5,579 nucleotides of DNA from an uncultured Prevotellaceae bacterium (lineage in GTDB: Bacteria; Bacteroidota; Bacteroidia; Bacteroidales; Bacteroidaceae). Position 1 is the first letter of the stretch; every line of letters starts with the position of its first letter. Shown here one piece after another: positions 1 to 4,861 of the stretch. Where the stretch lies: the NCBI GenBank assembly GCA_946187025.1, contig CAMHPM010000130.1:1-5579 (forward strand), given 5' to 3'. Position numbers and translations under genes: made by a program. Under the pieces are notes generated by a model that saw nothing but the letters and a program-made list of their open reading frames with translations, had not been told where the DNA came from and searched no databases.

Positions 1-412
1 CTTTCAGTGCGGTTGTTGTGTCGTGGCGTCGGCCGATGAGGCTGAGCAGTGTGTCGTCGAATGTCTGGATGCCGAGGCTTATGCGGTTGAAGCCGAGCGA
101 GCGTAGGTGTGTGGCGTAGGGTAGGGTGATGTCCGACGGGTTTGCCTCGATGGTCTGTTCTGCATCGTGTGCAATGTCGTAGTTGCTGTTTATCGTTCCT
201 GCTATGGCGGCTATTTGTTCTGTGGTGAGCTGGCTTGGTGTGCCTCCGCCTATGTATATGGTCCTGATGGTGTCGTCGGTGCGCCGGTCGTGCAGCTCTT
301 GGCAGAGTGCAGCGGTATATGCCTCGCGTCGGTCGAGACGTGTGGTCGAGAAGAAGTCGCAGTAGATGCAGCGCGACTTGCAGAACGGTATGTGCAGGTA
401 GAGTCCGGTCAT
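1..412 (-). CDS. hemW: HemW, radical SAM haem chaperone (5' part, cut by window edge)
   Basis: This is the first 137 codons of a HemW (formerly 'oxygen-independent coproporphyrinogen III oxidase-like') protein; the 3' end lies outside the window. The ATG at 412-410 gives MTGLYLHIPFC, the usual family N-terminus. C11, C15 and C18 form the CxxxCxxC motif that binds the radical-SAM 4Fe-4S cluster. The next positions read CDF, not the CxC of true HemN, which points to HemW. GGGTPS (residues 55-60) is the SAM-binding glycine motif; ANPSDIT (90-96) and NRISLGIQTFDD (109-120) are further family signatures. HemW proteins bind haem and are thought to deliver it to respiratory enzymes; they are generally not coproporphyrinogen oxidases. 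The start codon directly follows the T-tract of a terminator, and no promoter or ribosome-binding site is visible between the upstream lipoprotein gene and this one, so expression by read-through is inferred. Identification is confident; the missing C-terminus cannot be judged. Confidence 0.95.
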   Translation of the reverse strand, partial: MTGLYLHIPFCKSRCIYCDFFSTTRLDRREAYTAALCQELHDRRTDDTIRTIYIGGGTPSQLTTEQIAAIAGTINSNYDIAHDAEQTIEANPSDITLPYATHLRSLGFNRISLGIQTFDDTLLSLIGRRHDTTTALK

Positions 413-451
413 AAATAAAAAAAACCTGAAAGACTGTGGGTCTCCAGGTTT
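413..451 (-). terminator. Rho-independent terminator after the small lipoprotein gene
   Basis: Read on the minus strand, AAACCTG (451-445) pairs with CAGGTTT (428-422). An inner stem AGAC/GTCT (443-440 with 434-431) sits around a 5-base loop, with small bulges between the stems. A T-rich tract of eight T, A, three T follows at 424-413. Stem plus T-tract on this strand fits an intrinsic terminator for the lipoprotein gene ending at 510. The tract ends exactly at the hemW ATG, so the element could also act as an attenuator for hemW. There is no T-tract on the plus-strand side, so it is not bidirectional. Confidence 0.85.
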
Positions 452-509
452 CAATTCTCTCAGTCAGGCCTTGGGCCTAATTGCGATTCGTTGTGCGTGG
501 TTGTGTCGA

Positions 510-710
510 TTATTCAGCTACAACTTCTTCAACAACCTCTTCTGCGAGGGTGTCAACAGTAGCAGTATCCTCAACTACTTCTTCTACAACTTCTTCAGTA
601 GCTTCGCAGCATACAGTAGAGTCACATTCTTCAGTAGTCTGAGCGTTTCCACCGCAAGAAGCGAAAGAAACAGCCACAACTGCAACAGCAGCAAACAAAA
701 TCTTCTTCAT
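510..710 (-). CDS. Small, highly acidic lipoprotein (66 aa), function unknown
   Basis: The 66-residue product begins MKKILFAAVAVVAVSFASCGG: a basic N-terminus, a hydrophobic core and a lipobox-like FASC with Cys19 as the lipidated residue, typical of Bacteroidota lipoproteins. The predicted mature part (residues 19-66) contains 16 Asp/Glu and no Lys, Arg or His. It includes a duplicated EEVVEEVV block at 39-46 and 57-64 and three further cysteines (29, 34, 35). No known domain is recognised. The gene stands alone with its own -7 box upstream and a strong terminator downstream, the layout of an abundant monocistronic mRNA. No Shine-Dalgarno sequence precedes the ATG, only A-rich sequence, as is common in this phylum. 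The signal peptide and the promoter/terminator flanks argue that it is a real gene and not a chance reading frame. The role is unknown; an anionic periplasmic or surface lipopeptide is as far as the sequence goes. Confidence 0.85.
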   Translation of the reverse strand: MKKILFAAVAVVAVSFASCGGNAQTTEECDSTVCCEATEEVVEEVVEDTATVDTLAEEVVEEVVAE

Positions 711-761
711 TTTCTTTTGTTTTTAATGTGTTAAACAATCATTTGCTTTCTAAAACCGGTG

Positions 762-769
762 CAAAGTTA
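762..769 (-). promoter_or_regulatory. Bacteroidota-type -7 box of the small lipoprotein gene
   Basis: The minus strand reads TAACTTTG, a perfect match to the Bacteroidota sigma-ABfr -7 consensus TAnnTTTG. It lies about 50 bases before the ATG at 710, implying a leader of roughly 45 bases. No TTTG or TTG occurs at the usual 19-21 base spacing upstream, so the -33 part is weak or absent. Confidence 0.7.
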
Positions 770-805
770 TAACATTTTTTAATACGTTGTACTCGCACAC
801 AAGGT

Positions 806-831
806 TTTTTTTGCTTTTTTATGCAAAAAAA
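806..831. repeat. A/T-rich inverted repeat (9-bp arms, 8-base loop)
   Basis: TTTTTTTGC (806-814) and GCAAAAAAA (823-831) are perfect inverted arms around TTTTTTAT. The element lies between the 22-bp repeat array and the lipoprotein promoter. It could be a weak terminator for truA transcripts or an UP-like AT-rich element. The stem is nearly all A/T with no clean U-tract following it, so function is uncertain. Confidence 0.5.
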
Positions 832-861
832 GTTTTATGTAGCACGAAAAGCGTGTGTATG

Positions 862-960
862 GAGTGCAAAATGAGTGCGCACTCTCGGGTTTGCGAGTGC
901 GCAGTCGTGACCCTTTGAGTGCGCAGTCTCGGCCTCGCGAGTGCGCACTCTCTGAAAAGT
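862..960. repeat. 22-bp tandem repeat array with palindromic core GAGTGCGCACTC
   Basis: The 9-mer GAGTGCGCA occurs at 873, 895, 917 and 939, exactly 22 bases apart. A shorter GAGTGC lies at 862, 11 bases before the first. In the outer two copies the core extends to the perfect 12-bp palindrome GAGTGCGCACTC (873-884 and 939-950); the inner two read GAGTGCGCAGTC. The rest of each unit (about 10 bases) is only partly conserved. A constant spacing of about two helical turns with a palindromic core suggests an array of sites for a dimeric DNA-binding protein on one helix face, or a decayed satellite-type repeat. Neither is proven. Confidence 0.85.
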
Positions 961-1041
961 GGCTTCGCGGCTGTTGTTTCCGCCCGGGCAGGGCCGTCAG
1001 GTCCTTGCTCGCACGCGTGTATATATAATAAGGTGTTGTGC

Positions 1042-1725
1042 TTATTTGTCGAATATATCCTCAGGATATTGAATGTCGGTAAGGAACAGTGCGTTGCCTG
1101 GCACGCTGGTTCCTGCTGCACAGCGGTCTTTGCGTTCGATGATGCGGCAGAAGTCGACGATGCCGATTGCCCCGCGCCCCACATCGAGCAATGTGCCGAC
1201 AACGGCTCTCACCATGTTGCGCAGGAATCGGTCGGCCTGAATGGTGAACACCCATTCCTCGCCTTCGCGTTGCATGATGCGGCAGTTGTTGGTCTTCACG
1301 TCGGTATGCAGCTTGGAGAAACTTGTGAAGTCGGTGTAGTCGAACAATCGTGATGCCGCTTCGTTCATCAGTTCGAAGTTGAGTGGAAGTGTGTAGTGGT
1401 AGGCGTAGTGTCGCAGGAAGGGGTTGCGCTTTGTGATTATGTGATACTGGTATGTGCGTGCCGTGGCCGAGAAGCGTGCGTGTGCATCGGCTCTTACCGG
1501 CACCACACGGTGTACGACGATGTCGGGCGGCAACATGCGGTTGAGCTTGGCTGCAAGGTCGGTCCTGCTGGTTTCGGCATCGAAGTGGGCAACCATCAGG
1601 CGGGCATGGACGCCGGCATCGGTGCGTCCGGCACCTATCACCTCTGTCTCACGTCCCATGAGCAGCGACAGGCAGTGGGCGAGCCGCGCCTGTATGTCGT
1701 ATGACAAATAGATGAAGTATCGCAT
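1042..1725 (-). CDS. truA: tRNA pseudouridine(38-40) synthase TruA with an internal N-terminal deletion
   Basis: TruA converts uridines 38-40 of the tRNA anticodon arm to pseudouridine in the cytoplasm. The family motifs are clear: GAGRTDAGVHA (residues 31-41) with catalytic Asp36 (Asp60 in E. coli), ARFSATARTYQYH (83-95) with Tyr92 equivalent to E. coli Tyr118, FTSFSK (133-138), and ADRFLRNMVRAVVGTLLDVG (164-183). I chose the ATG at 1725 because it gives MRYFIYLSYD, the usual start; an ATG 27 bases earlier only adds residues read from the end of the upstream gene. The gene starts 2 bases after that gene's stop, so the two are cotranscribed. The oddity is that YD (9-10) runs directly into IQARLAH, where relatives have about 15 residues of the type G(T/S)xYxGWQxQxxxxS before (V/I)Q. 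The product is therefore 227 aa and lacks a strongly conserved loop near the active-site cleft. Activity may be reduced or lost, although the catalytic residues remain. Confidence 0.93.
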   Translation of the reverse strand: MRYFIYLSYDIQARLAHCLSLLMGRETEVIGAGRTDAGVHARLMVAHFDAETSRTDLAAKLNRMLPPDIVVHRVVPVRADAHARFSATARTYQYHIITKRNPFLRHYAYHYTLPLNFELMNEAASRLFDYTDFTSFSKLHTDVKTNNCRIMQREGEEWVFTIQADRFLRNMVRAVVGTLLDVGRGAIGIVDFCRIIERKDRCAAGTSVPGNALFLTDIQYPEDIFDK

Positions 1726-1727
1726 AA

Positions 1728-2627
1728 TTATATTACGGTGAGGTGGAAACATGCCTGCCTGCGTTCATATTTCACATAGCAGCGTCCTTGTGCCCGCAGG
1801 TCGTACAGCACTTCGGCCAGCACTTTTTTCAACGTGTCGTCGTAGCGTGTCGGGGTATGTCCGGCAAGAGGCATGAAGCGGTTGTAGGTGATGTCGATGG
1901 TGGTGCCATAGCAATGGCACGAGTTGGTCACTGAGTTGCCATTGCCATGTTGCAGGCTGCGTATGTCGTCGCTGGTGCGCAACACGGATGTGACTATCGG
2001 CAGATGCAGGGCCATGCCTTTCGATTGCAGCGAATCGACGAAATTGATTCCGATGGTGTTGAGCAACATCTGAGCTTTCGGCACGAGGTATGGCATGGAA
2101 TGAGTGAGTTCGTCGATTACATAATATGGCGAACTGCTTATACACGACAGCCGCTGTTGGTTCACCATTTGTGTCAGCTCGCCGCGACGCTGCATGGGTG
2201 GCACACCGTTTAGGCGTGCTGCAGCCAGTTGCACCGAGTTGCTGTCGGGGAAACAGAGCGGATACGACCACACTTTGTTGGACACGTACATCGACGCCAT
2301 GTCGGTGGTGTCGGGCATGGGCAGGGCCATATCCACACTGTCGGTCACTTCTTCGTCGGTATCTGCTTCTTCCTCTTCTTCCGTGGTTTCAATATCTTCT
2401 GCATCTTCCACTTCTGTTTCTGATGTGTAGCCGGCATCCACTACCGTGTCTTCCGTTGTCAGGTCTGCTGTCTCTTTCTGCCGGGCTTGCTCTGCCTTCG
2501 CCCGTAGTTGTTCTTCGTCGATCGGTGTGAGGTTGAATATATGGCTTATGCCGGCCATCAATGCCACCACTGCCACGAAGCATATTATAAACTTAGGTTT
2601 GCTGTATGTATTCTTTGTTTGTGCCAC
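1728..2627 (-). CDS. Membrane-anchored DUF5715-like protein, possible M15-peptidase-like fold
   Basis: The 299-aa product has one N-terminal membrane segment (about residues 13-31) and then a strongly acidic, low-complexity linker (about 59-110, including TTEEEEEADTDEE). A globular domain follows from about 115 to the end. Residues 212-247 (TSVLRTSDDIRS, then NSVTNSCHCYGTTIDI) match my memory of the Bacteroidota DUF5715 family. H238xxG241xxxD245-I has the spacing of the HxxGxAxD zinc motif of M15 D-Ala-D-Ala peptidases, and the C-terminal CFHLTV offers His295 as a possible third ligand. A role in peptidoglycan trimming is inference only. The start is GTG at 2627-2625; no ATG lies before the membrane segment, and a promoter sits about 20 bases upstream. 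It is the first gene of an operon with truA, 2 bases downstream. Two cysteines flanking His238 are unusual. Confidence 0.8.
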   Translation of the reverse strand: MAQTKNTYSKPKFIICFVAVVALMAGISHIFNLTPIDEEQLRAKAEQARQKETADLTTEDTVVDAGYTSETEVEDAEDIETTEEEEEADTDEEVTDSVDMALPMPDTTDMASMYVSNKVWSYPLCFPDSNSVQLAAARLNGVPPMQRRGELTQMVNQQRLSCISSSPYYVIDELTHSMPYLVPKAQMLLNTIGINFVDSLQSKGMALHLPIVTSVLRTSDDIRSLQHGNGNSVTNSCHCYGTTIDITYNRFMPLAGHTPTRYDDTLKKVLAEVLYDLRAQGRCYVKYERRQACFHLTVI

Positions 2628-2646
2628 TCGTGATTATATTTTTCTG

Positions 2647-2676
2647 CAAAGTTACGAAATAATTATCAATTGTCAA
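2647..2676 (-). promoter_or_regulatory. Promoter of the DUF5715-truA operon (-33 and -7)
   Basis: On the minus strand TTG (2676-2674) is followed after exactly 19 bases by TAACTTTG (2654-2647), fitting the Bacteroidota pattern TTG-N19-TAnnTTTG. Transcription would start near 2640, giving a leader of only about a dozen bases before the GTG start at 2627. The -33 lies inside the heptamer array and is back to back with the -33 of the MORN gene. Confidence 0.8.
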
Positions 2677-2694
2677 TTGTCAATTATCAATTAT
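2660..2694. repeat. CAATTGT/CAATTAT heptamer array between divergent promoters
   Basis: Four 7-bp units run head to tail: CAATTGT at 2667 and 2674, CAATTAT at 2681 and 2688. A degenerate unit, TAATTAT, precedes them at 2660. Because CAATTG is its own complement, one unit supplies the -33 TTG for both strands. GAAATAATT (2656-2664) and AATTATTTC (2689-2697) are perfect 9-bp inverted arms around it. A near-identical array lies upstream of pnp. Confidence 0.9.
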
Positions 2695-2706
2695 TTCTTA
2701 CCTTTG
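2677..2706 (+). promoter_or_regulatory. Promoter of the MORN-repeat lipoprotein gene (-33 and -7)
   Basis: TTG (2677-2679), 19 bases, then TACCTTTG (2699-2706) fits the Bacteroidota -33/-7 consensus. The expected start near 2713 leaves about 23 bases of leader before the ATG at 2736. The element mirrors the leftward promoter around the point 2676.5. Confidence 0.82.
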
Positions 2707-2735
2707 CACCCGATTTTGATATAACACACTCAAAC

Positions 2736-3512
2736 ATGAAACATTTCTACCTACCATTGCTCGCCCTGATCGTGCTCATGTCATGTGGCGGCGATGCAAA
2801 CATGAAACCGCAGGATGGCTTTGCAACCTACGTGTGGGCCGACAGTAGTGTATATACAGGCGACTGGAAGTCGGGACAGAGAGTCGGTACCGGAACAATG
2901 ACCTGGGCCGACGGCAACAGCTATGAGGGAGAATGGGCCGACGACAAACCAAACGGTGAGGGTACATATAAATGGGCCGACGGCAATAAGTTTGAAGGTA
3001 CGTTCCGCGATAGTGTGCCATGTGGCGAAGGACGCTACACCTGGGCCAACGGTGCATACTATGTTGGTACATACAAGAACGGACATCCAAATGGCAAAGG
3101 TAAATACCTCGCACCCGACGGTTCGCTCAAAGAGGGTACATTCACCGATGGGTGGCTCGAAGGTAAAGGCGTTGCAATCAACGAGTTTGCTGAGAAATAC
3201 ACCGGCGATTTCCATCGTGGCAAACCACATGGCGAGGGTACTATGGAATACCCGAATGGAGACAGGTATGTAGGCCAGTGGGCAAACGGAAAGAGCGAAG
3301 GTAAAGGTACGTACTACTATTCGAGCGGCAGCGTGTATAATGGTTCCTTCCATCGTGGCAGTGCTGAAGGCTATGGCACCTACACATGGGAGAACGGCAA
3401 CAAATACGAAGGCAACTGGCGTAACGACATGCGCAACGGATTCGGCAAGCTCACCACCATCGACGGTGAGGTGTATGAAGGCGAATGGTATAACGACGAG
3501 TTCGTAGAATAA
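2736..3512 (+). CDS. MORN-repeat lipoprotein
   Basis: The 258-aa product starts MKHFYLPLLALIVLMSCGG, a lipoprotein signal peptide with lipobox LMSC and Cys17 as the lipidated residue. From Tyr40 to the end it is nine full 23-residue MORN repeats in unbroken register (starting at residues 40, 63, 86, 109, 132, 155, 178, 201 and 224) plus a 12-residue partial tenth at 247. Each follows Y-x-G-x-(W/F/Y)-x-x-G/D-x(4)-G-x-G-x-(Y/M), for example YEGEWADDKPNGEGTYKWADG; repeat 5 (132-154) is the most degenerate. MORN repeats form elongated beta-hairpin arrays. They are often linked to lipid or protein binding in eukaryotes, but in bacterial lipoproteins the ligand is unknown. An upstream in-frame ATG at 2670 lies inside the promoter and is rejected; the ATG at 2736 follows the -7 box and begins the signal peptide. 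The stop is 6 bases from the stop of the convergent gene. Confidence 0.92.
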   Translation: MKHFYLPLLALIVLMSCGGDANMKPQDGFATYVWADSSVYTGDWKSGQRVGTGTMTWADGNSYEGEWADDKPNGEGTYKWADGNKFEGTFRDSVPCGEGRYTWANGAYYVGTYKNGHPNGKGKYLAPDGSLKEGTFTDGWLEGKGVAINEFAEKYTGDFHRGKPHGEGTMEYPNGDRYVGQWANGKSEGKGTYYYSSGSVYNGSFHRGSAEGYGTYTWENGNKYEGNWRNDMRNGFGKLTTIDGEVYEGEWYNDEFVE

Positions 3513-3518
3513 CGACGG

Positions 3519-4676
3519 CTACAGCAGTTTCAGTATCTCGTCTTCGAGCGATGTCGTTATCATGGTGTTGCGCATCACGAGCGAATTGCTGCGGTCGATG
3601 AGGAAGAAAGCAGGCAGGGCATCCACACGATAGTCTCTGACTGCATCGCCGTTGGTCTCATGAACACAAATCCATGGCAGGTTCTCGCACGAGAACTTCC
3701 AGAAGTGGGTGTCGTCGTCGAGCGACACCTGGTAAATCTCAAATCCTTTATCCTTATATTTATCATAAAGGTCACGCATCAATCGTGTGCGCTCGGCTGA
3801 GCGTTCTGCTCCATATAACGTGAAATCCAACATCACAACCTTGCCTTTCAGGGATGAAAGGTTGTGTATGTTGCCGTTTATGTCGGGCAGCGATACATCT
3901 ATTATTGTTGTTTCTGTAATAAGTGAATCGGCTATAGTCACTACACGCTCGGTCGCAGGTTGGGTGTTGCTCATTCCACGAATGGCCATGTTGCATATCT
4001 GCTTCGTGCGGTCGGCATCGGGGTAGAGGCCGTCCCATGCTGTAGCTACGGCTGCATAGCATTTCACATCGTCGCGATTGGTGAGCGGATTGAACAGCTG
4101 ATATATGTTGTCGAGGTCGGAAACCGACTGACACACAGCATAGTATGCGTAGGCCTGCATCGGTTCGTTGTAAATGTAATCGGTCTTCATACGCTCCTTG
4201 TATGCTGTAATCAACGCATTGATGCTGTCAACTACGTCGCCGGGATACATCGATTTGTTGCGCTCAAGGGCTATCATCTGAGATTGCAGACGCATTTGCT
4301 GCAGTGCTATCTCCTTTATTTTCTGACTGTTGTACGAACCCTCTACAGTATATTCAGTGGCCATGGTAGGCAGGGAGGCAGTGAAACTCACTGTCTCGGT
4401 CGAATCTATCGAGAAGTTGATGCGGCGGCTGCCTATACGTAGTGCATAGAATTCGGGATTGGCTGGGGCTGCTGCGCTGAAACTGAATCGGCCGTCGGCC
4501 TTCATGCGTGTCGAGTCGATACGCTGTATGCCATCGAGGGTCATGGCCTCAAGGTAAAGCATTGAGTCGGCAGCTTCGCTTATGGTGCCTTCTACGTGAA
4601 ACTGCGGACCCCTCTCGCAAGCGGTAAATGCGAGGGTGAGAGCCGAGATGAGTGCGGTTATGTTTGTTTTGTTCAT
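3519..4676 (-). CDS. DUF4369/thioredoxin-fold lipoprotein lacking the CxxC active site
   Basis: The 385-aa product starts MNKTNITALISALTLAFTACERG, a lipoprotein signal with Cys20 as the likely lipid anchor. Residues about 25-115 resemble the N-terminal DUF4369 domain (VEGTISEAADSMLYLEAM, KADGRFSF). A helical, Gln/Met-rich middle region follows (about 115-250), then a TlpA/AhpC-TSA-type thioredoxin fold (about 258-385). In the latter, KGKVVMLDF (278-285), KYKDKGFEIYQVSLD (306-320), ENLPW (331-335) and LPAFFLIDR with cis-Pro355 (354-362) match the family. Where relatives read WCxxC, this protein has Y-G-A-E-R-S: the cysteines are replaced by Ala290 and Ser293, so it cannot do thiol-disulfide exchange in the usual way. 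A binding or scaffolding role in the periplasm is inferred. I chose the ATG at 4676 because it begins the signal peptide and lies behind a -7 box; the longer frame back to 4796 crosses the promoter and repeat region of the divergent pnp gene. Confidence 0.9.
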   Translation of the reverse strand: MNKTNITALISALTLAFTACERGPQFHVEGTISEAADSMLYLEAMTLDGIQRIDSTRMKADGRFSFSAAAPANPEFYALRIGSRRINFSIDSTETVSFTASLPTMATEYTVEGSYNSQKIKEIALQQMRLQSQMIALERNKSMYPGDVVDSINALITAYKERMKTDYIYNEPMQAYAYYAVCQSVSDLDNIYQLFNPLTNRDDVKCYAAVATAWDGLYPDADRTKQICNMAIRGMSNTQPATERVVTIADSLITETTIIDVSLPDINGNIHNLSSLKGKVVMLDFTLYGAERSAERTRLMRDLYDKYKDKGFEIYQVSLDDDTHFWKFSCENLPWICVHETNGDAVRDYRVDALPAFFLIDRSNSLVMRNTMITTSLEDEILKLL

Positions 4677-4715
4677 GTCGTATGTATTTATTAGCAACAA
4701 CTTTGTTTGCGACTG

Positions 4716-4723
4716 CAAAATTA
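4716..4723 (-). promoter_or_regulatory. -7 box of the DUF4369/thioredoxin-fold lipoprotein gene
   Basis: The minus strand reads TAATTTTG, matching TAnnTTTG, about 40 bases before the ATG at 4676 and predicting a leader of roughly 33 bases. No TTG is found at 19-21 bases upstream, so the -33 element is poor. This promoter is separate from the heptamer array used by pnp. Confidence 0.65.
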
Positions 4724-4786
4724 GTGATAAAACATGAAATCGGGTGTCTGAGAGCCGAAAAAAATGCTCGAAAACCAAATAATCTT

Positions 4787-4814
4787 CAATTGTCAATTGT
4801 CAATTGTCAATTAT
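4787..4814. repeat. CAATTGT heptamer array upstream of pnp
   Basis: Three CAATTGT units (4787, 4794, 4801) and one CAATTAT (4808) run in tandem. Over 28 bases this differs at one position from the array at 2667-2694. In both arrays the -7 box begins 32 bases after the first base of the array, so the second unit supplies the -33 TTG at each locus. Confidence 0.9.
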
Positions 4815-4826
4815 TATGTATCTTTG
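4797..4826 (+). promoter_or_regulatory. Promoter of pnp (-33 and -7)
   Basis: TTG (4797-4799), 19 bases, then TATCTTTG (4819-4826) fits the Bacteroidota consensus. The start would be near 4833, with an A/T-rich leader of about 30 bases before the ATG at 4862. No stable leader hairpin of the kind used for pnp autoregulation in E. coli is apparent in so short a leader. Confidence 0.82.
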
Positions 4827-4861
4827 CACGAATTTTTTAAGTGTTATATAATTTTATTAAA

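Larger units (their letters stand above)
711..1041. other. Gene-free intergenic stretch between truA and the small lipoprotein gene
   Basis: No credible gene lies in these 331 bases; the open frames that cross it are repeat-driven or shadows of truA. It holds the lipoprotein promoter (near 762-769), an A/T-rich inverted repeat (806-831) and a 22-bp repeat array (862-960). Beyond these is a GC-rich segment (about 961-1020) with short palindromes GCCCGGGC (982-989) and CACGCGTG (1012-1019). No clear intrinsic terminator for truA with a U-tract on the minus strand is visible. Confidence 0.7.

Noticed and set aside
806..831. Confident terminator for truA
   Set aside because: The stem is nearly pure A/T and no clean U-tract follows it on the minus strand. 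It is kept only as an inverted repeat.
862..960. CRISPR array
   Set aside because: Repeats of 9-12 bases with about 10-base partly similar intervals are too short for repeats and spacers, and no cas gene is near.
780..960. Replication origin (iterons plus AT-rich stretch)
   Set aside because: No Rep gene, no cluster of TTATCCACA-type DnaA boxes and ordinary chromosomal neighbours. The resemblance is architectural only.
819..1202. Minus-strand open frame across the 22-bp repeats
   Set aside because: It overlaps the 3' end of truA in another frame and is made largely of repeat translation.
919..1353. Plus-strand open frame opposite the truA 3' end
   Set aside because: It is antisense to well-conserved TruA motifs and begins inside the 22-bp repeat array. 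It has no family signature and no promoter.
2660..2694. Mobile-element end or CRISPR-like repeat from the heptamers
   Set aside because: The units are 7 bp with no spacers, and they sit exactly at the -33 position of promoters. No transposase or target duplication is visible.
2670..2735. 22-residue N-terminal extension of the MORN lipoprotein
   Set aside because: It covers the -7 box and the expected transcription start, and it destroys the lipoprotein signal at the N-terminus.
2781..3353. Long minus-strand open frame opposite the MORN gene
   Set aside because: It is a shadow of the regular 69-bp MORN repeats, with no signal, motif or promoter of its own.
3960..4442. Plus-strand open frame opposite the DUF4369 lipoprotein gene
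   Set aside because: It is antisense to a gene with clear domains and shows no recognisable domain itself.
4677..4796. 40-residue N-terminal extension of the DUF4369 lipoprotein
   Set aside because: It would hide the signal peptide inside the protein and would be read from the promoter DNA and heptamer array upstream of pnp.
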